Positions 22,870 to 30,594 of a DNA stretch of 64,000 nucleotides are shown piece by piece (the first letter of the stretch is position 1; every line of letters starts with the position of its first letter). Origin of the DNA: Bacillota bacterium (GTDB lineage Bacteria > Bacillota > Clostridia > Oscillospirales > Acutalibacteraceae). Position numbers and translations under genes: made by a program. The DNA lies in the NCBI GenBank assembly GCA_023412715.1, contig JAEZCC010000044.1, positions 124,001-188,000 on the forward strand, in the 5' to 3' direction. The notes beneath the pieces are model-generated. The model was given only the letters and a program-made list of their open reading frames with translations, was not told the DNA's origin and ran no database searches.

Positions 22870-23743
22870 GCGCGCTGATTATCTTTCCGCCGTCGAGTGT
22901 TCCCTGCGCGGCTTCGTGCCGGAAGAGGATCTGCCGCAGGCGGAGCTGTTCCGCGCCATGCGGTACAGCCTTCTTGCGGGGGGCAAGCGAATCCGCCCTG
23001 TTCTGGTACTTGAGTTCTGCGGGCTTTGCGGGGGCGACCAGGACGCGGCCCTGCCCTTTGCCTGCGCCGTCGAGATGATCCACACCTATTCCCTGATTCA
23101 CGACGACCTGCCCTGTATGGACAACGACGCCATGCGCAGGGGAAAGCCTTCCAACCATATCGTTTTCGGCGAGGCGCAGGCCCTGCTGGCCGGGGATTCC
23201 CTTCTGACCCTGGCGTTTCAGACCATGCTGTCGCCGGAAAGCGCCGCCGCGGTCGGCCCGGGGCGCGCTGCTGCGGCTGCGGGCGAACTTGCCGCCGCAG
23301 CCGGGCCGTACGGCATGGCGGGCGGGCAGGCGATCGACCTGATGTGCGAGGGGAAAACGATCCCCATGGAGACGCTCCAGAAAATGGACGAAAACAAAAC
23401 GGGGGCGCTGATCCGCGCTTCGGCAAAAATGGGCTGCCTGCTTGCGGGGGCCGGGGCGGCCGACCTCTCGGCCGCGGACCGGTACGCGGCGGCGCTCGGC
23501 TTCGCTTTCCAGATTGTCGACGACATCCTCGACGTGGAAGGCGACTCTTCCCGCATGGGCAAGCCGGCCGGCAGCGATGCGGTAAACGGGAAGAGCACCT
23601 ATGTTTCTTTGCTGGGCCTTGAAAACGCCAAACGCGCGGCCGGCGAGCTGACGCGCACCGCTGTCGGCGCGCTGGGCCGGTTCGGCCCGGAAGCGGACTA
23701 CCTGCGCGGGCTGGCGGAAACGCTCGCGCGCCGCACCCATTGA
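22856..23743 (+). CDS. ispA: Polyprenyl (farnesyl) diphosphate synthase IspA
   Basis: A 295-residue trans-prenyltransferase, probably condensing isopentenyl diphosphate with dimethylallyl/geranyl diphosphate to farnesyl diphosphate. It has the substrate motif GGKRIRP, the first aspartate-rich motif DDLPCMD, GDSLLTLAF, and the second motif DDILD. Two residues between the DD and D of the first motif plus upstream YS (SLIHDD) fit the bacterial FPP synthase type. Ala/Gly-rich insertions around residues 130-150 are a composition effect. It overlaps xseB by 14 nt. In B. subtilis dxs follows directly; here dxs is at 47.3 kb. Confidence 0.93.
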   Translation: MGKIERADYLSAVECSLRGFVPEEDLPQAELFRAMRYSLLAGGKRIRPVLVLEFCGLCGGDQDAALPFACAVEMIHTYSLIHDDLPCMDNDAMRRGKPSNHIVFGEAQALLAGDSLLTLAFQTMLSPESAAAVGPGRAAAAAGELAAAAGPYGMAGGQAIDLMCEGKTIPMETLQKMDENKTGALIRASAKMGCLLAGAGAADLSAADRYAAALGFAFQIVDDILDVEGDSSRMGKPAGSDAVNGKSTYVSLLGLENAKRAAGELTRTAVGALGRFGPEADYLRGLAETLARRTH

Positions 23744-23776
23744 TCTTCTGCGGCGGAACGCCCGGCCTTTGTCAAC

Positions 23777-23805
23777 TTGACAGGCCGTTCGGAATATGAT
23801 AAAAT
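23777..23805 (+). promoter_or_regulatory. Promoter of the FMN riboswitch-ribU unit
   Basis: A consensus TTGACA at 23777-23782, 17-nt spacer, and TAAAAT at 23800-23805. The transcript would start about 15 nt before the riboswitch. Confidence 0.85.
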
Positions 23806-23827
23806 AACATCAAATTATAAACAGCTG

Positions 23828-23950
23828 TCTTCGGGGCGGGGTGAAATTCCCCACCGGTGGTCATGCGGCGAAAGCCGACAAGCCCACGAGCCTTGTGCAG
23901 ATTCCGGTGCGATTCCGGAGCCGACGGTACAGTCCGGAATGAAGAAGAAC
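23828..23950 (+). promoter_or_regulatory. FMN riboswitch (RFN element)
   Basis: The hallmark blocks of the RFN aptamer appear in order: CTTCGGGGCGGGGTGAAATTC, seen as TTCGGGGCGGGGTG and AAATTCCCCACCGGTGG, then AAGCCCACGAGC, GATTCCGGTGCGATTCCGGAG, CCGACGGTACAGTCCGG and GAAGAAGA at the end. FMN binding would favour the terminator hairpin 22 nt downstream and switch off the riboflavin transporter gene. Confidence 0.96.
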
Positions 23951-23972
23951 GCTTTTCAACAAGCGCTTTTGA

Positions 23973-24001
23973 GCCTCGCAGAATTTCTGCGGGGCTTTTT
24001 T
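23973..24001 (+). terminator. Riboswitch expression-platform terminator
   Basis: An 11-bp stem GCCTCGCAGAA (23973-23983) with TTCTGCGGGGC (23985-23995, one G-U pair) is followed by TTTTTT at 23996-24001. It precedes the ribU start by 29 nt, the standard position for FMN-controlled attenuation. Confidence 0.9.
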
Positions 24002-24030
24002 CGTGGGCAGCGGAAAAGGGGATAGTCAAA

Positions 24031-24672
24031 GTGTCTAAAAAAGAAATCGCCGTGAAAAAAGCGGAAAAATCAGCGTTCGGCGCGCGTGAAATCACGCAGA
24101 TCGGCATCCTTTCCGGCATTGCGTTCGTGCTGATGTCGGTCGAGTTCCCGCTGTGGTTCGCTCCCGGCTTTTACAAACTGGACCTCAGCGAGCTGCCCGT
24201 GCTGATCGGCGGGTTCGCCATGGGGCCTCTCGCCGGCGTGATGATCGAGATGATCAAGGTCCTGCTTTACTTTTTCATTCACGGCAGCACGACCGCCGGC
24301 GTCGGCGACCTGGCGAATTTCGTCATCGGCTGCTGCTTCATCGTCCCGGCGACGGTGATCTACCGCATGCATAAGACAAAGAGGCGCGCCATTCTCGGCC
24401 TTGCCGTCGGGACCGTCGCGATGACGGCTGTCGGCAGCCTGATGAATGCTTTCCTGCTGCTGCCGCTGTATGCCAGCGTGTTCCACATGCCGCTGGAGGC
24501 GCTGATGGCAATGGGAACGCAGGTGAATCCGTCCATTACCGATCTGCGGTCCTTCGTGTTCTTCGCCGTCGTTCCGTTCAACCTGTTCAAAGGGACGCTC
24601 GTTTCGTGCCTGACCATCCTGATCTATAAAAAAGTCAGCCCGATTCTGCACGGAACGTTTCGCAAAGCGTAA
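24031..24672 (+). CDS. ribU: Riboflavin ECF transporter S component RibU
   Basis: A 213-residue membrane protein with about six hydrophobic segments and a lysine-rich N-terminus. The KLDLSELPVLIGGFAMGPLAG segment (LDLSELP and GFAMGPLAG) is diagnostic of RibU/ECF substrate-binding subunits, followed by EMIKVLLYF and the GVGDLANFVIG loop. It captures riboflavin and needs the shared EcfAAT energising module, which is not in the window. The FMN riboswitch directly upstream supports the substrate. The start is GTG 24031 with AAAAGGGGAT upstream. Confidence 0.95.
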   Translation: MSKKEIAVKKAEKSAFGAREITQIGILSGIAFVLMSVEFPLWFAPGFYKLDLSELPVLIGGFAMGPLAGVMIEMIKVLLYFFIHGSTTAGVGDLANFVIGCCFIVPATVIYRMHKTKRRAILGLAVGTVAMTAVGSLMNAFLLLPLYASVFHMPLEALMAMGTQVNPSITDLRSFVFFAVVPFNLFKGTLVSCLTILIYKKVSPILHGTFRKA

Positions 24673-24713
24673 GTCCGCCTTTCTGCGTTTTGACATTTCC
24701 GGGTTTTTGTTGG

Positions 24714-24742
24714 TTTACAAACGAGAAACGGCGTGATATACT
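24714..24742 (+). promoter_or_regulatory. Promoter of the SAM riboswitch-metK unit
   Basis: TTTACA at 24714-24719, 17-nt spacer, TATACT at 24737-24742, just upstream of the SAM-I aptamer. Confidence 0.8.
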
Positions 24743-24763
24743 GAATCCCGAAAAGTGAATATG

Positions 24764-24860
24764 CCCTTATCAAGAGTGACGGAGGGAACAGGCCCTTTGA
24801 TGTCCGGCAACCTGCCTTGTTGGCAAGGTGCCAAATCCTGCGGGAAACCGATAGATGAGG
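24764..24860 (+). promoter_or_regulatory. SAM-I (S-box) riboswitch
   Basis: The S-box consensus is complete: CTTATCAAGAG, TGACGGAGGGAACAGGCCC, TTTGATGTCCGGCAACCTG, a variable P3/P4 part with GGTGCCAAATCCTGCGG, and the closing GATAGATGAG. It should sense S-adenosylmethionine and repress metK, the enzyme that makes it. Confidence 0.97.
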
Positions 24861-24873
24861 TTACGTGTGCTGT

Positions 24874-24909
24874 ATACCGTTCGGTTTTTCCGGACGGTAT
24901 TTTTTATAT
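24874..24909 (+). terminator. SAM riboswitch terminator
   Basis: An 11-bp stem 24874-24884 (ATACCGTTCGG) with 24890-24900 (CCGGACGGTAT), T5 loop, then TTTTTATAT. It is 34 nt before the metK start. Confidence 0.93.
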
Positions 24910-24942
24910 CTCACAGCCAGAAATCATAGGAGGTTCAAACAT

Positions 24943-26130
24943 ATGTCAAAACATCTTTTTACGTCGGAGTCGGTCACGGAAGGCCATCCGGACAAAGTCT
25001 GCGACCAGATTGCCGACGCCGTACTGGACTCGATTCTTGCGGAAGATCCGGAAGCGCATGTCGCCTGCGAGGTCACGGCGACGACGGGCATCATCCATGT
25101 GATGGGTGAAATTTCGACCAGGTGCTATGTCGACATCGCTTCGATCGCCCGGGAAGTGATTAAGGACATCGGGTACGATAACCCGGAATGCGGCTTTGAC
25201 GGCAACACCTGCGGGGTCCTGACATCCATCGATATTCAGTCGCCCGACATCGCGATGGGCGTCAACCAGTCTTACGAGGCGCAGAACGGCGCCGCCGCGG
25301 ACCGCGACGATTTTCTCGGCGCCGGGGACCAGGGCATTATGTTCGGCTACGCCTGCGACGAGACGCCGGAGCTGATGCCCCTTGCGGTGTCTTTGGCTCA
25401 TCGGCTTTCCAAACGCCTCAGCGCGGTCCGCAAAGACGGCACGCTCTCTTACCTGCGGCCCGACGGCAAGACCCAGGTGACGGTTGAGTACGACGGCGAC
25501 ACGCCCGTGCGCGTGGATACGGTGGTCGTTTCCGCCCAGCATTCACCGGACGTCACGCTGGAACAGATCCGGAAGGACATCAAAGAGCACGTGATTTTCC
25601 CCGTGATTCCTTCCAAGTGGCTCGACGGCGGGACCAAATATTACATCAATCCGACCGGGCGGTTTGTCATCGGCGGACCGGTGGGCGACAGCGGGCTGAC
25701 CGGCAGGAAGATCATTGTGGATACATACGGCGGCTACGGAAGGCACGGCGGCGGTTCTTTTTCCGGGAAAGACCCCACCAAGGTCGACCGTTCCGCCAGC
25801 TACGCGGCCCGTTATGTCGCGAAGAACATCGTCGCCGCCGGGCTTGCCGGAAGATGTGAGATTCAGCTCGCTTACGCCATCGGCGTCGCAAGGCCGGTCT
25901 CCGTCGCGGTCGACACGTTCGGAACGTCGCAGCACAGCGGGGAAGAGCTGGCCGACGCGGTTACGAAGGTGTTCGATCTGCGCCCGGCCGCCATTATCCG
26001 CGACCTCGATCTGCGCAGGCCAATCTACAGGGCGATTTCGAATTACGGCCATATGGGGCGCGAGGACCTGAACGTTCCGTGGGAAAAGCGCGACCGGGTT
26101 GACGCCCTAAAGGCTGCGCTCCGCAAATAA
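24943..26130 (+). CDS. metK: S-adenosylmethionine synthetase MetK
   Basis: Makes S-adenosylmethionine from methionine and ATP. The 395-residue protein begins HLFTSESVTEGHPDKVCDQI, seen as FTSESVTEGHPDK and VCDQIADAVLD, and has GAGDQGIMFGYA, the GGPVGDSGLTGRKIIVDTYGG loop (parts GGPVGDSGLTGRK and DTYGGYGRHGGG) and DPTKVDRSA, all conserved ATP/phosphate-binding motifs. A perfect TAGGAGG site lies 10 nt before ATG 24943. Expression is controlled by the SAM-I riboswitch. The SAM it makes is also the methyl donor for CheR in the same window. Confidence 0.98.
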   Translation: MSKHLFTSESVTEGHPDKVCDQIADAVLDSILAEDPEAHVACEVTATTGIIHVMGEISTRCYVDIASIAREVIKDIGYDNPECGFDGNTCGVLTSIDIQSPDIAMGVNQSYEAQNGAAADRDDFLGAGDQGIMFGYACDETPELMPLAVSLAHRLSKRLSAVRKDGTLSYLRPDGKTQVTVEYDGDTPVRVDTVVVSAQHSPDVTLEQIRKDIKEHVIFPVIPSKWLDGGTKYYINPTGRFVIGGPVGDSGLTGRKIIVDTYGGYGRHGGGSFSGKDPTKVDRSASYAARYVAKNIVAAGLAGRCEIQLAYAIGVARPVSVAVDTFGTSQHSGEELADAVTKVFDLRPAAIIRDLDLRRPIYRAISNYGHMGREDLNVPWEKRDRVDALKAALRK

Positions 26131-26143
26131 TTCATAATTGTCA

Positions 26144-26185
26144 AAAAATCACTCCTTCACATAAACTGTGCAAGGGGTGATTTTT
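26144..26185 (+). terminator. Strong hairpin: metK terminator that also contains the next gene's Shine-Dalgarno
   Basis: A perfect 14-bp stem (26144-26157 with 26172-26185, one T-G pair) with an inner CACA/TGTG helix; its 3' arm ends in TTTTT. The 3' arm includes AAGGGG, the only good ribosome-binding site for the ATG at 26186, which begins on the very next base. Confidence 0.8.
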
Positions 26186-26533
26186 ATGGCGATGGTGCTT
26201 TTGAAGACCATGGGATTTTTTCTTGCCGTATTCGGCCTGGTTTCGCTTCTGCGGATTTTCTTTTTCTGGCTGCTGAGGACCGAGAACCCGGGAAAATTCT
26301 GCATCTTTATTGCTTTTAAAGGCCACGACGAGCAGGCCGAGGCTTCCCTGCGCAGCGCGGTGGAACGCTCGAAATGGCTGGACTACCATGCACAGGTCTT
26401 CTGCGTCGATCTCGGCATGGACGAAGAAACAAGAAAAGTCTGCGAACTGGTCTGCCGCGAAAATCGGAACCTTGTTCTGTGTACGCCGGACGAACTGCAA
26501 AATTATTGCGGGGACTGGTTTGCAAATACATAG
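26186..26533 (+). CDS. Small membrane-anchored protein of unknown function
   Basis: I do not recognise a family. The 115-residue product has one N-terminal transmembrane segment with an extended hydrophobic run (about residues 3-31), a basic/aromatic turn (RTENPGKF), and a cytoplasmic alpha/beta domain with a Cys-containing strand (AQVFCVDLGMDEETRKVCELVCREN) near the end. The soluble part resembles small nucleotide- or protein-binding domains only in its alternating pattern. The ATG follows the metK terminator hairpin with no spacer, and the ribosome-binding site AAGGGG lies inside that hairpin, so translation may be low. Length, codon use and the clear start suggest a real gene. Confidence 0.65.
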   Translation: MAMVLLKTMGFFLAVFGLVSLLRIFFFWLLRTENPGKFCIFIAFKGHDEQAEASLRSAVERSKWLDYHAQVFCVDLGMDEETRKVCELVCRENRNLVLCTPDELQNYCGDWFANT

Positions 26534-26543
26534 CGGATGGTTT

Positions 26544-26567
26544 ATACTGAAACTGTATCTTCAGTAT
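26544..26567 (+). repeat. Perfect inverted repeat upstream of recD2
   Basis: ATACTGAA (26544-26551) and TTCAGTAT (26560-26567) form an 8-bp palindrome with an 8-nt spacer, 22 nt before the recD2 ATG. It could be an operator or an mRNA hairpin in the translation initiation region. Confidence 0.6.
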
Positions 26568-26589
26568 TGAAATCGACAGAGGGAACTCC

Positions 26590-28806
26590 ATGGGAAATAC
26601 AGGACTTCTGGAAATGGCCGGCACTGTGGAAGAGGTTATTTTCCGGAATGAAAAAAACGGCTATGCCGTCATTGAGCTCAACAACGGCGAAGAGCTTGTC
26701 ACGGCCGTCGGCACCATGCCGTACGTGGGGGTTGGGGAGACGCTGCACGTTTTCGGCGAGTGGGTCAGCAGTCAGAATTACGGGACCCAGTTCAAGGTGC
26801 AGGCGCTGGAGCGCTCTCAGCCGCAGGAAGCTTCTGCCATTCTGAAATACCTGTCTTCCGGGGCAATCCGCGGGATAGGCCCCGCCACCGCCCGCAGAAT
26901 TGTGGAAACGTTCGGGGAGAACACGCTGCAGGTGCTGGAAAATGAACCGGACCGGCTCTGCCAGATCAAAGGGATTACAAAAGAAAAAGCGGAGAAGATC
27001 GGCGGGGAATTCCAGCGCGTCGGCGGAATACGCGAAACCATGATGAAGCTTGGCAGATACGGCATCACGCCGCAGGAGGCCGTCCGCGTGTGGAAGGTGT
27101 TCGGCGCGCAGACTGCGGACCGGATCCGGGAGGATCCCTACTGCCTGTGCGGGGACGGGATACAGCTCGACTTTGCGCGCGCGGACCGGATTGCGGCGTC
27201 TCTGCAGCTTGCGGCGGACAGCGACTGCCGTCTGAGGGCGGGTCTGGTGCATGTCCTGAAGCACAACGAGGGGAACGGACATACCTGCCTGCCCGCCGAC
27301 AAGCTGCTGACGGCGGCGTGCCGCATGCTCGGCGCGACGAAAGAAGACGCCGCGGCCGGGCTGGAAGAGCTGAAAGCGGACAATACCCTTGTTTCCCGCG
27401 TTTTCCGCGGCAGGGAGTTCCTTTTTACCGGGAAGCTGTACCGTTCGGAGGTCTATATCGCGGGAAGAATCCGCATGATGCTGCGCTATCCCGCGCAGTC
27501 TATCGTCGGCGTTGAGAATTATATCTCAACCATCGAGGAAGAGCAGGGCATCCGGTACGAAGAGATGCAGAAAAGGGCCGTCCGCGAAGCCCTCTCGAAA
27601 GGCATGCTGATCCTGACGGGCGGGCCCGGCACGGGGAAAACCACTACGCTGAAGGCCATTATCCGGATTCTGGAATATAACGGCGAAAAGGTTTTTCTCG
27701 CGGCGCCGACCGGAAGGGCGGCGAAGCGGATGTCTGAGCTGACGGGGCAGGACGCGAAAACCATTCACCGCCTTCTGCAGGTGAAATGGGACGAAAACGA
27801 CCGTCCCGTGTTCGAAAAGAACGAAAAGAGCCTTCTGGAATGCGACGCGCTCATCGTGGACGAGCTTTCCATGATGGACGTGGGCCTTTTCGAGGCGACG
27901 CTCCGCGCGCTTGCGCTTGGCTGCCGGCTGGTCATGGTCGGCGACTGCGATCAGCTTCCCTCCGTCGGGCCAGGCAACGTCCTCGGCGATCTCATCTTTT
28001 CCGGCCTTGTGCCGGTCGTGCAGCTCGACAGGGTCTTCCGGCAGTCCATGAGCAGCCAGATTGTGACGAACGCGCACAGAATCGTCGCGGGAGAGATGCC
28101 GGACCTGAAGGTGCGGAATTCCGATTTTTTCTTTCTTCCCTATCGGACGCCGGACGACGTTTCCGACGTCGTCGTCGACCTTTGCGCAAGGCGCCTGCCT
28201 GAAAGCTACGGCTATTCGCCGTACACGGACATCCAGGTCCTGGCCCCCGGCCGGAAGGGCGAGCTTGGAACGGAAGAGCTGAACCGCCGGCTGCGCCAGG
28301 CCGTCAATCCGCCGGCCGAAGACAAGCGCGAGATCGTCGTCGCGGGGACTCTCTTCCGGGAGGGCGACAAGGTCATGCAGGTAAAAAACAACTATGGCCT
28401 TGCCTGGACAAAGGACGACGGTTCCACCGGAGAAGGCGTCTTCAACGGCGACCTTGGCACCCTGCTGAAAATCGACAAGCGGGCTTCCGCCATGACGGTG
28501 CGCATGGATGACCGCACCGTCCTCTATGAGCTGGAAACCGCGTCAGAGCTGGAACCGGCCTACGCCATGACGGTCCATAAAAGCCAGGGGAACGAATTTC
28601 CCGCCGTGGTGATTCCGGTTTTCCGCGTCGCGCCGCAGCTGTGTTACCGCAACCTGCTTTACACCGCCATTACCCGCGCAAAGGCCCTGCTGATTCTGGT
28701 CGGCAGCGCCGCCGTCGTTCGGAACATGGTGGAAAACAATAAAAAGACCAGGCGCTACACCGGGCTTTACGATCTGCTGTCGGGAGAAGACGAAGATGGA
28801 TCTTAA
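26590..28806 (+). CDS. recD2: ATP-dependent DNA helicase RecD2
   Basis: A 738-residue SF1B 5'-3' helicase of the RecD-like, RecBC-independent type. An N-terminal OB-like region (TVEEVIFRNEKNGYAV) and helix-hairpin-helix repeats (SSGAIRGIGPATARRIV) distinguish RecD2 from RecD. The motor shows Walker A GGPGTGKTTT, AAPTGRAAKRM, Walker B IVDELSMMD, VGDCDQLPSVGPG, and the C-terminal AMTVHKSQGNEFPAVVIP and LLYTAITRAK motifs. It is thought to act in replication-fork and mismatch repair. ATG 26590 has GAGGGAAC upstream. The end overlaps comF by 11 nt. Confidence 0.96.
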   Translation: MGNTGLLEMAGTVEEVIFRNEKNGYAVIELNNGEELVTAVGTMPYVGVGETLHVFGEWVSSQNYGTQFKVQALERSQPQEASAILKYLSSGAIRGIGPATARRIVETFGENTLQVLENEPDRLCQIKGITKEKAEKIGGEFQRVGGIRETMMKLGRYGITPQEAVRVWKVFGAQTADRIREDPYCLCGDGIQLDFARADRIAASLQLAADSDCRLRAGLVHVLKHNEGNGHTCLPADKLLTAACRMLGATKEDAAAGLEELKADNTLVSRVFRGREFLFTGKLYRSEVYIAGRIRMMLRYPAQSIVGVENYISTIEEEQGIRYEEMQKRAVREALSKGMLILTGGPGTGKTTTLKAIIRILEYNGEKVFLAAPTGRAAKRMSELTGQDAKTIHRLLQVKWDENDRPVFEKNEKSLLECDALIVDELSMMDVGLFEATLRALALGCRLVMVGDCDQLPSVGPGNVLGDLIFSGLVPVVQLDRVFRQSMSSQIVTNAHRIVAGEMPDLKVRNSDFFFLPYRTPDDVSDVVVDLCARRLPESYGYSPYTDIQVLAPGRKGELGTEELNRRLRQAVNPPAEDKREIVVAGTLFREGDKVMQVKNNYGLAWTKDDGSTGEGVFNGDLGTLLKIDKRASAMTVRMDDRTVLYELETASELEPAYAMTVHKSQGNEFPAVVIPVFRVAPQLCYRNLLYTAITRAKALLILVGSAAVVRNMVENNKKTRRYTGLYDLLSGEDEDGS

Positions 28807-29464
28807 AAAAGTGGGAAATTACTGCCTGGATCTCCTTTTTCCGCCGAGGTGCGTTTTCTGCGGGCAGATCGTTGCCCCCGGCACGCAGATCTGCGGAAAA
28901 TGCGCCGCGGAGGTTTCTGCGGCGGGGACTATGCACTGCATCGGGATTCCGGCGGGGGAGAGGACCGTGCCGTGCGTCTTTCTGTACGCTTACCAGGGGA
29001 CGGTGAGGGACTCCATCATCCGGTACAAGTTCTTCGGGGAAAAGCAGTCCTCCGGGTTTTACGCCCGGCGGCTTGCCGGCGCGGTCGCGAAGGCAGTGCC
29101 GGCGCTGCAGGCGGATCTGGTGACGTCGGTGCCGCTGCAGAAAGACCGCCTGAAAGAACGCGGCTACGATCAGTCCGGGCTCGTGGCGGAACAGTTCGCG
29201 CAGGCGCTCGGCCTGCCGTATGCGCGCTGCCTGCAGAAAATCCGCTCAAACCGCGTGCAGCATATGCTCAGCCTTGGGGAGCGCCGCAGCAACGTGCGGG
29301 GGGCTTATTCCCTTGCCGGCCGGGAAATGGCGGGGAAGCGCCTGTTCCTGGTCGACGATATCGTGACCTCCGGTTCGACGTTCGGGGAATGCTGCAGGCT
29401 GCTGCTTGAGGGCGGCGCGGAAAGCGTGGCGTGCGTCGCGATTGCGGCGACACCGAAGGAATAA
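28796..29464 (+). CDS. comF: ComF family phosphoribosyltransferase-like protein
   Basis: A 222-residue ComFC-type protein. The N-terminus has a CxxC...CxxC zinc finger (CVFCG and CGKC), followed by YKFFGEKQSS, the PLQKDRLKERGYDQS segment and the PRPP-binding motif FLVDDIVTSGST. ComFC supports DNA uptake during natural transformation and binds single-stranded DNA together with ComFA; the phosphoribosyl chemistry is not clear. No other com gene is present here. ATG 28796 is inside recD2's last codons with GGGAGAAGACG upstream, so the two are an operon. Confidence 0.9.
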   Translation: MDLKKVGNYCLDLLFPPRCVFCGQIVAPGTQICGKCAAEVSAAGTMHCIGIPAGERTVPCVFLYAYQGTVRDSIIRYKFFGEKQSSGFYARRLAGAVAKAVPALQADLVTSVPLQKDRLKERGYDQSGLVAEQFAQALGLPYARCLQKIRSNRVQHMLSLGERRSNVRGAYSLAGREMAGKRLFLVDDIVTSGSTFGECCRLLLEGGAESVACVAIAATPKE

Positions 29465-29465
29465 G

Positions 29466-29494
29466 TTGAAAAGTCCGATCCGGTGTAATATAAT
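29466..29494 (+). promoter_or_regulatory. Promoter of the mreB-like gene
   Basis: TTGAAA at 29466-29471, 17-nt spacer, TATAAT at 29489-29494, starting two bases after the comF stop. An AT-rich leader of about 60 nt follows. Confidence 0.75.
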
Positions 29495-29560
29495 GTTAAT
29501 CATTAAAATAATATTTAAATTTAAGGGCATCAATGTATTTTGAGGAATGGATGTGGTGAA

Positions 29561-30586
29561 GTGCTCGGCACTGATGTAGCGATCGATCTTGGCACCTCTT
29601 CCGTAAAAATCTATCTTGACGGGAAGGGCATCATCCTGAATGAGCCGTCCCTTGTTGCAGTCGACCTCGAAACGGACGAGATTACCGCGACCGGAAAGGA
29701 AGCGGCCGCCATGGTGGGCAGAACCTCGGAGAGAATACAGGTCTGCCGGCCTCTGAACGGCGGCGTTATTTCCAATTTCGACCTCGCACGGTACCTGATC
29801 AGCACCTATCTCAGGAAAATCAACGCCAGCCGGGTCATTATGCCGCGGGTCGTGGTCAGTGTTCCGTGCAAAATCACCGAAGTCGAAAAGCGCGCGGTGG
29901 TGGATTCTATCAGCGCGGCCGGCGTCCGGAAAATCTGTCTGATCGAGGAGCCTGTGGCCGCCGCGCTCGGCGCAGGGGTCGATATTTCCGCGCCGCACGG
30001 GAACCTTGTCGTTGACATCGGCTGCGGAACGACGGACATGGCGGTGCTTTCCCTGAGCGGCATCGCAATCTCACGCTCTCTGAAAACGGCGGGTGACGTT
30101 TTCGACGAGGCCATTATCAAATACGTACGCAGAAAATACAGCCTGATTATCGGCCGCCGCATGGCGGAACAGGCAAAAATAGCCGTCGGGTGCGTTTTTC
30201 CGCGCAGGGAAGTCATGACGTTCCGCGTCAAGGGGCGCAACGCCATGACGGGCCTTCCGCAGTGGACGGACCTCACGAGCGACGAAGCGCTGGAAGCGAT
30301 TCTTGACAGCGCCATGCAGATTATCCGCACGCTTCAGGATATGCTGGAGAAAACTCCCCCCGAGCTCATGGGCGACATTTACACCGACGGCATGATTCTG
30401 ACCGGCGGATCGGCGCAGCTGTTCGGGTTCGACCAGCTGCTTTCCAAAAAAGCGAAAATGCCGGTGCACGTCGCGGAAGATCCGCAGATGTGCGTCGCAA
30501 GAGGCGCGGGGAAAGCGATCCGCTTTATCGACGACATCGAAAACAAAACGTACGGCGTAATGAACCCGCTGAGCGCGGCGTATTGA
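29561..30586 (+). CDS. MreB/Mbl-type bacterial actin
   Basis: A 341-residue cytoskeletal ATPase that would guide cell-wall synthesis. Actin-fold motifs: phosphate 1 IAIDLGTSSVKIYL, phosphate 2 VVDIGCGTTDMAVLS, and adenosine motif MILTGGSAQLFGFD; the family signature GKGIILNEPSLVA follows phosphate 1. I start at GTG 29561 because the product then begins MLGTDVAIDLG as in relatives, with GGTGAA just upstream; TTG 29540 is possible. It stands apart from mreC/mreD, which suggests a second paralog (Mbl or MreBH type) in place of the operon-encoded MreB. It has its own promoter and converges on the rluA-type gene 9 nt later. Confidence 0.9.
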   Translation: MLGTDVAIDLGTSSVKIYLDGKGIILNEPSLVAVDLETDEITATGKEAAAMVGRTSERIQVCRPLNGGVISNFDLARYLISTYLRKINASRVIMPRVVVSVPCKITEVEKRAVVDSISAAGVRKICLIEEPVAAALGAGVDISAPHGNLVVDIGCGTTDMAVLSLSGIAISRSLKTAGDVFDEAIIKYVRRKYSLIIGRRMAEQAKIAVGCVFPRREVMTFRVKGRNAMTGLPQWTDLTSDEALEAILDSAMQIIRTLQDMLEKTPPELMGDIYTDGMILTGGSAQLFGFDQLLSKKAKMPVHVAEDPQMCVARGAGKAIRFIDDIENKTYGVMNPLSAAY

Positions 30587-30594
30587 TTCCGGTT

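Noticed and set aside
23857..24030. N-terminal extension of the ribU frame through the FMN riboswitch
   Set aside because: The frame is open by chance across the aptamer and terminator; GTG 24031 with its ribosome-binding site is the credible start.
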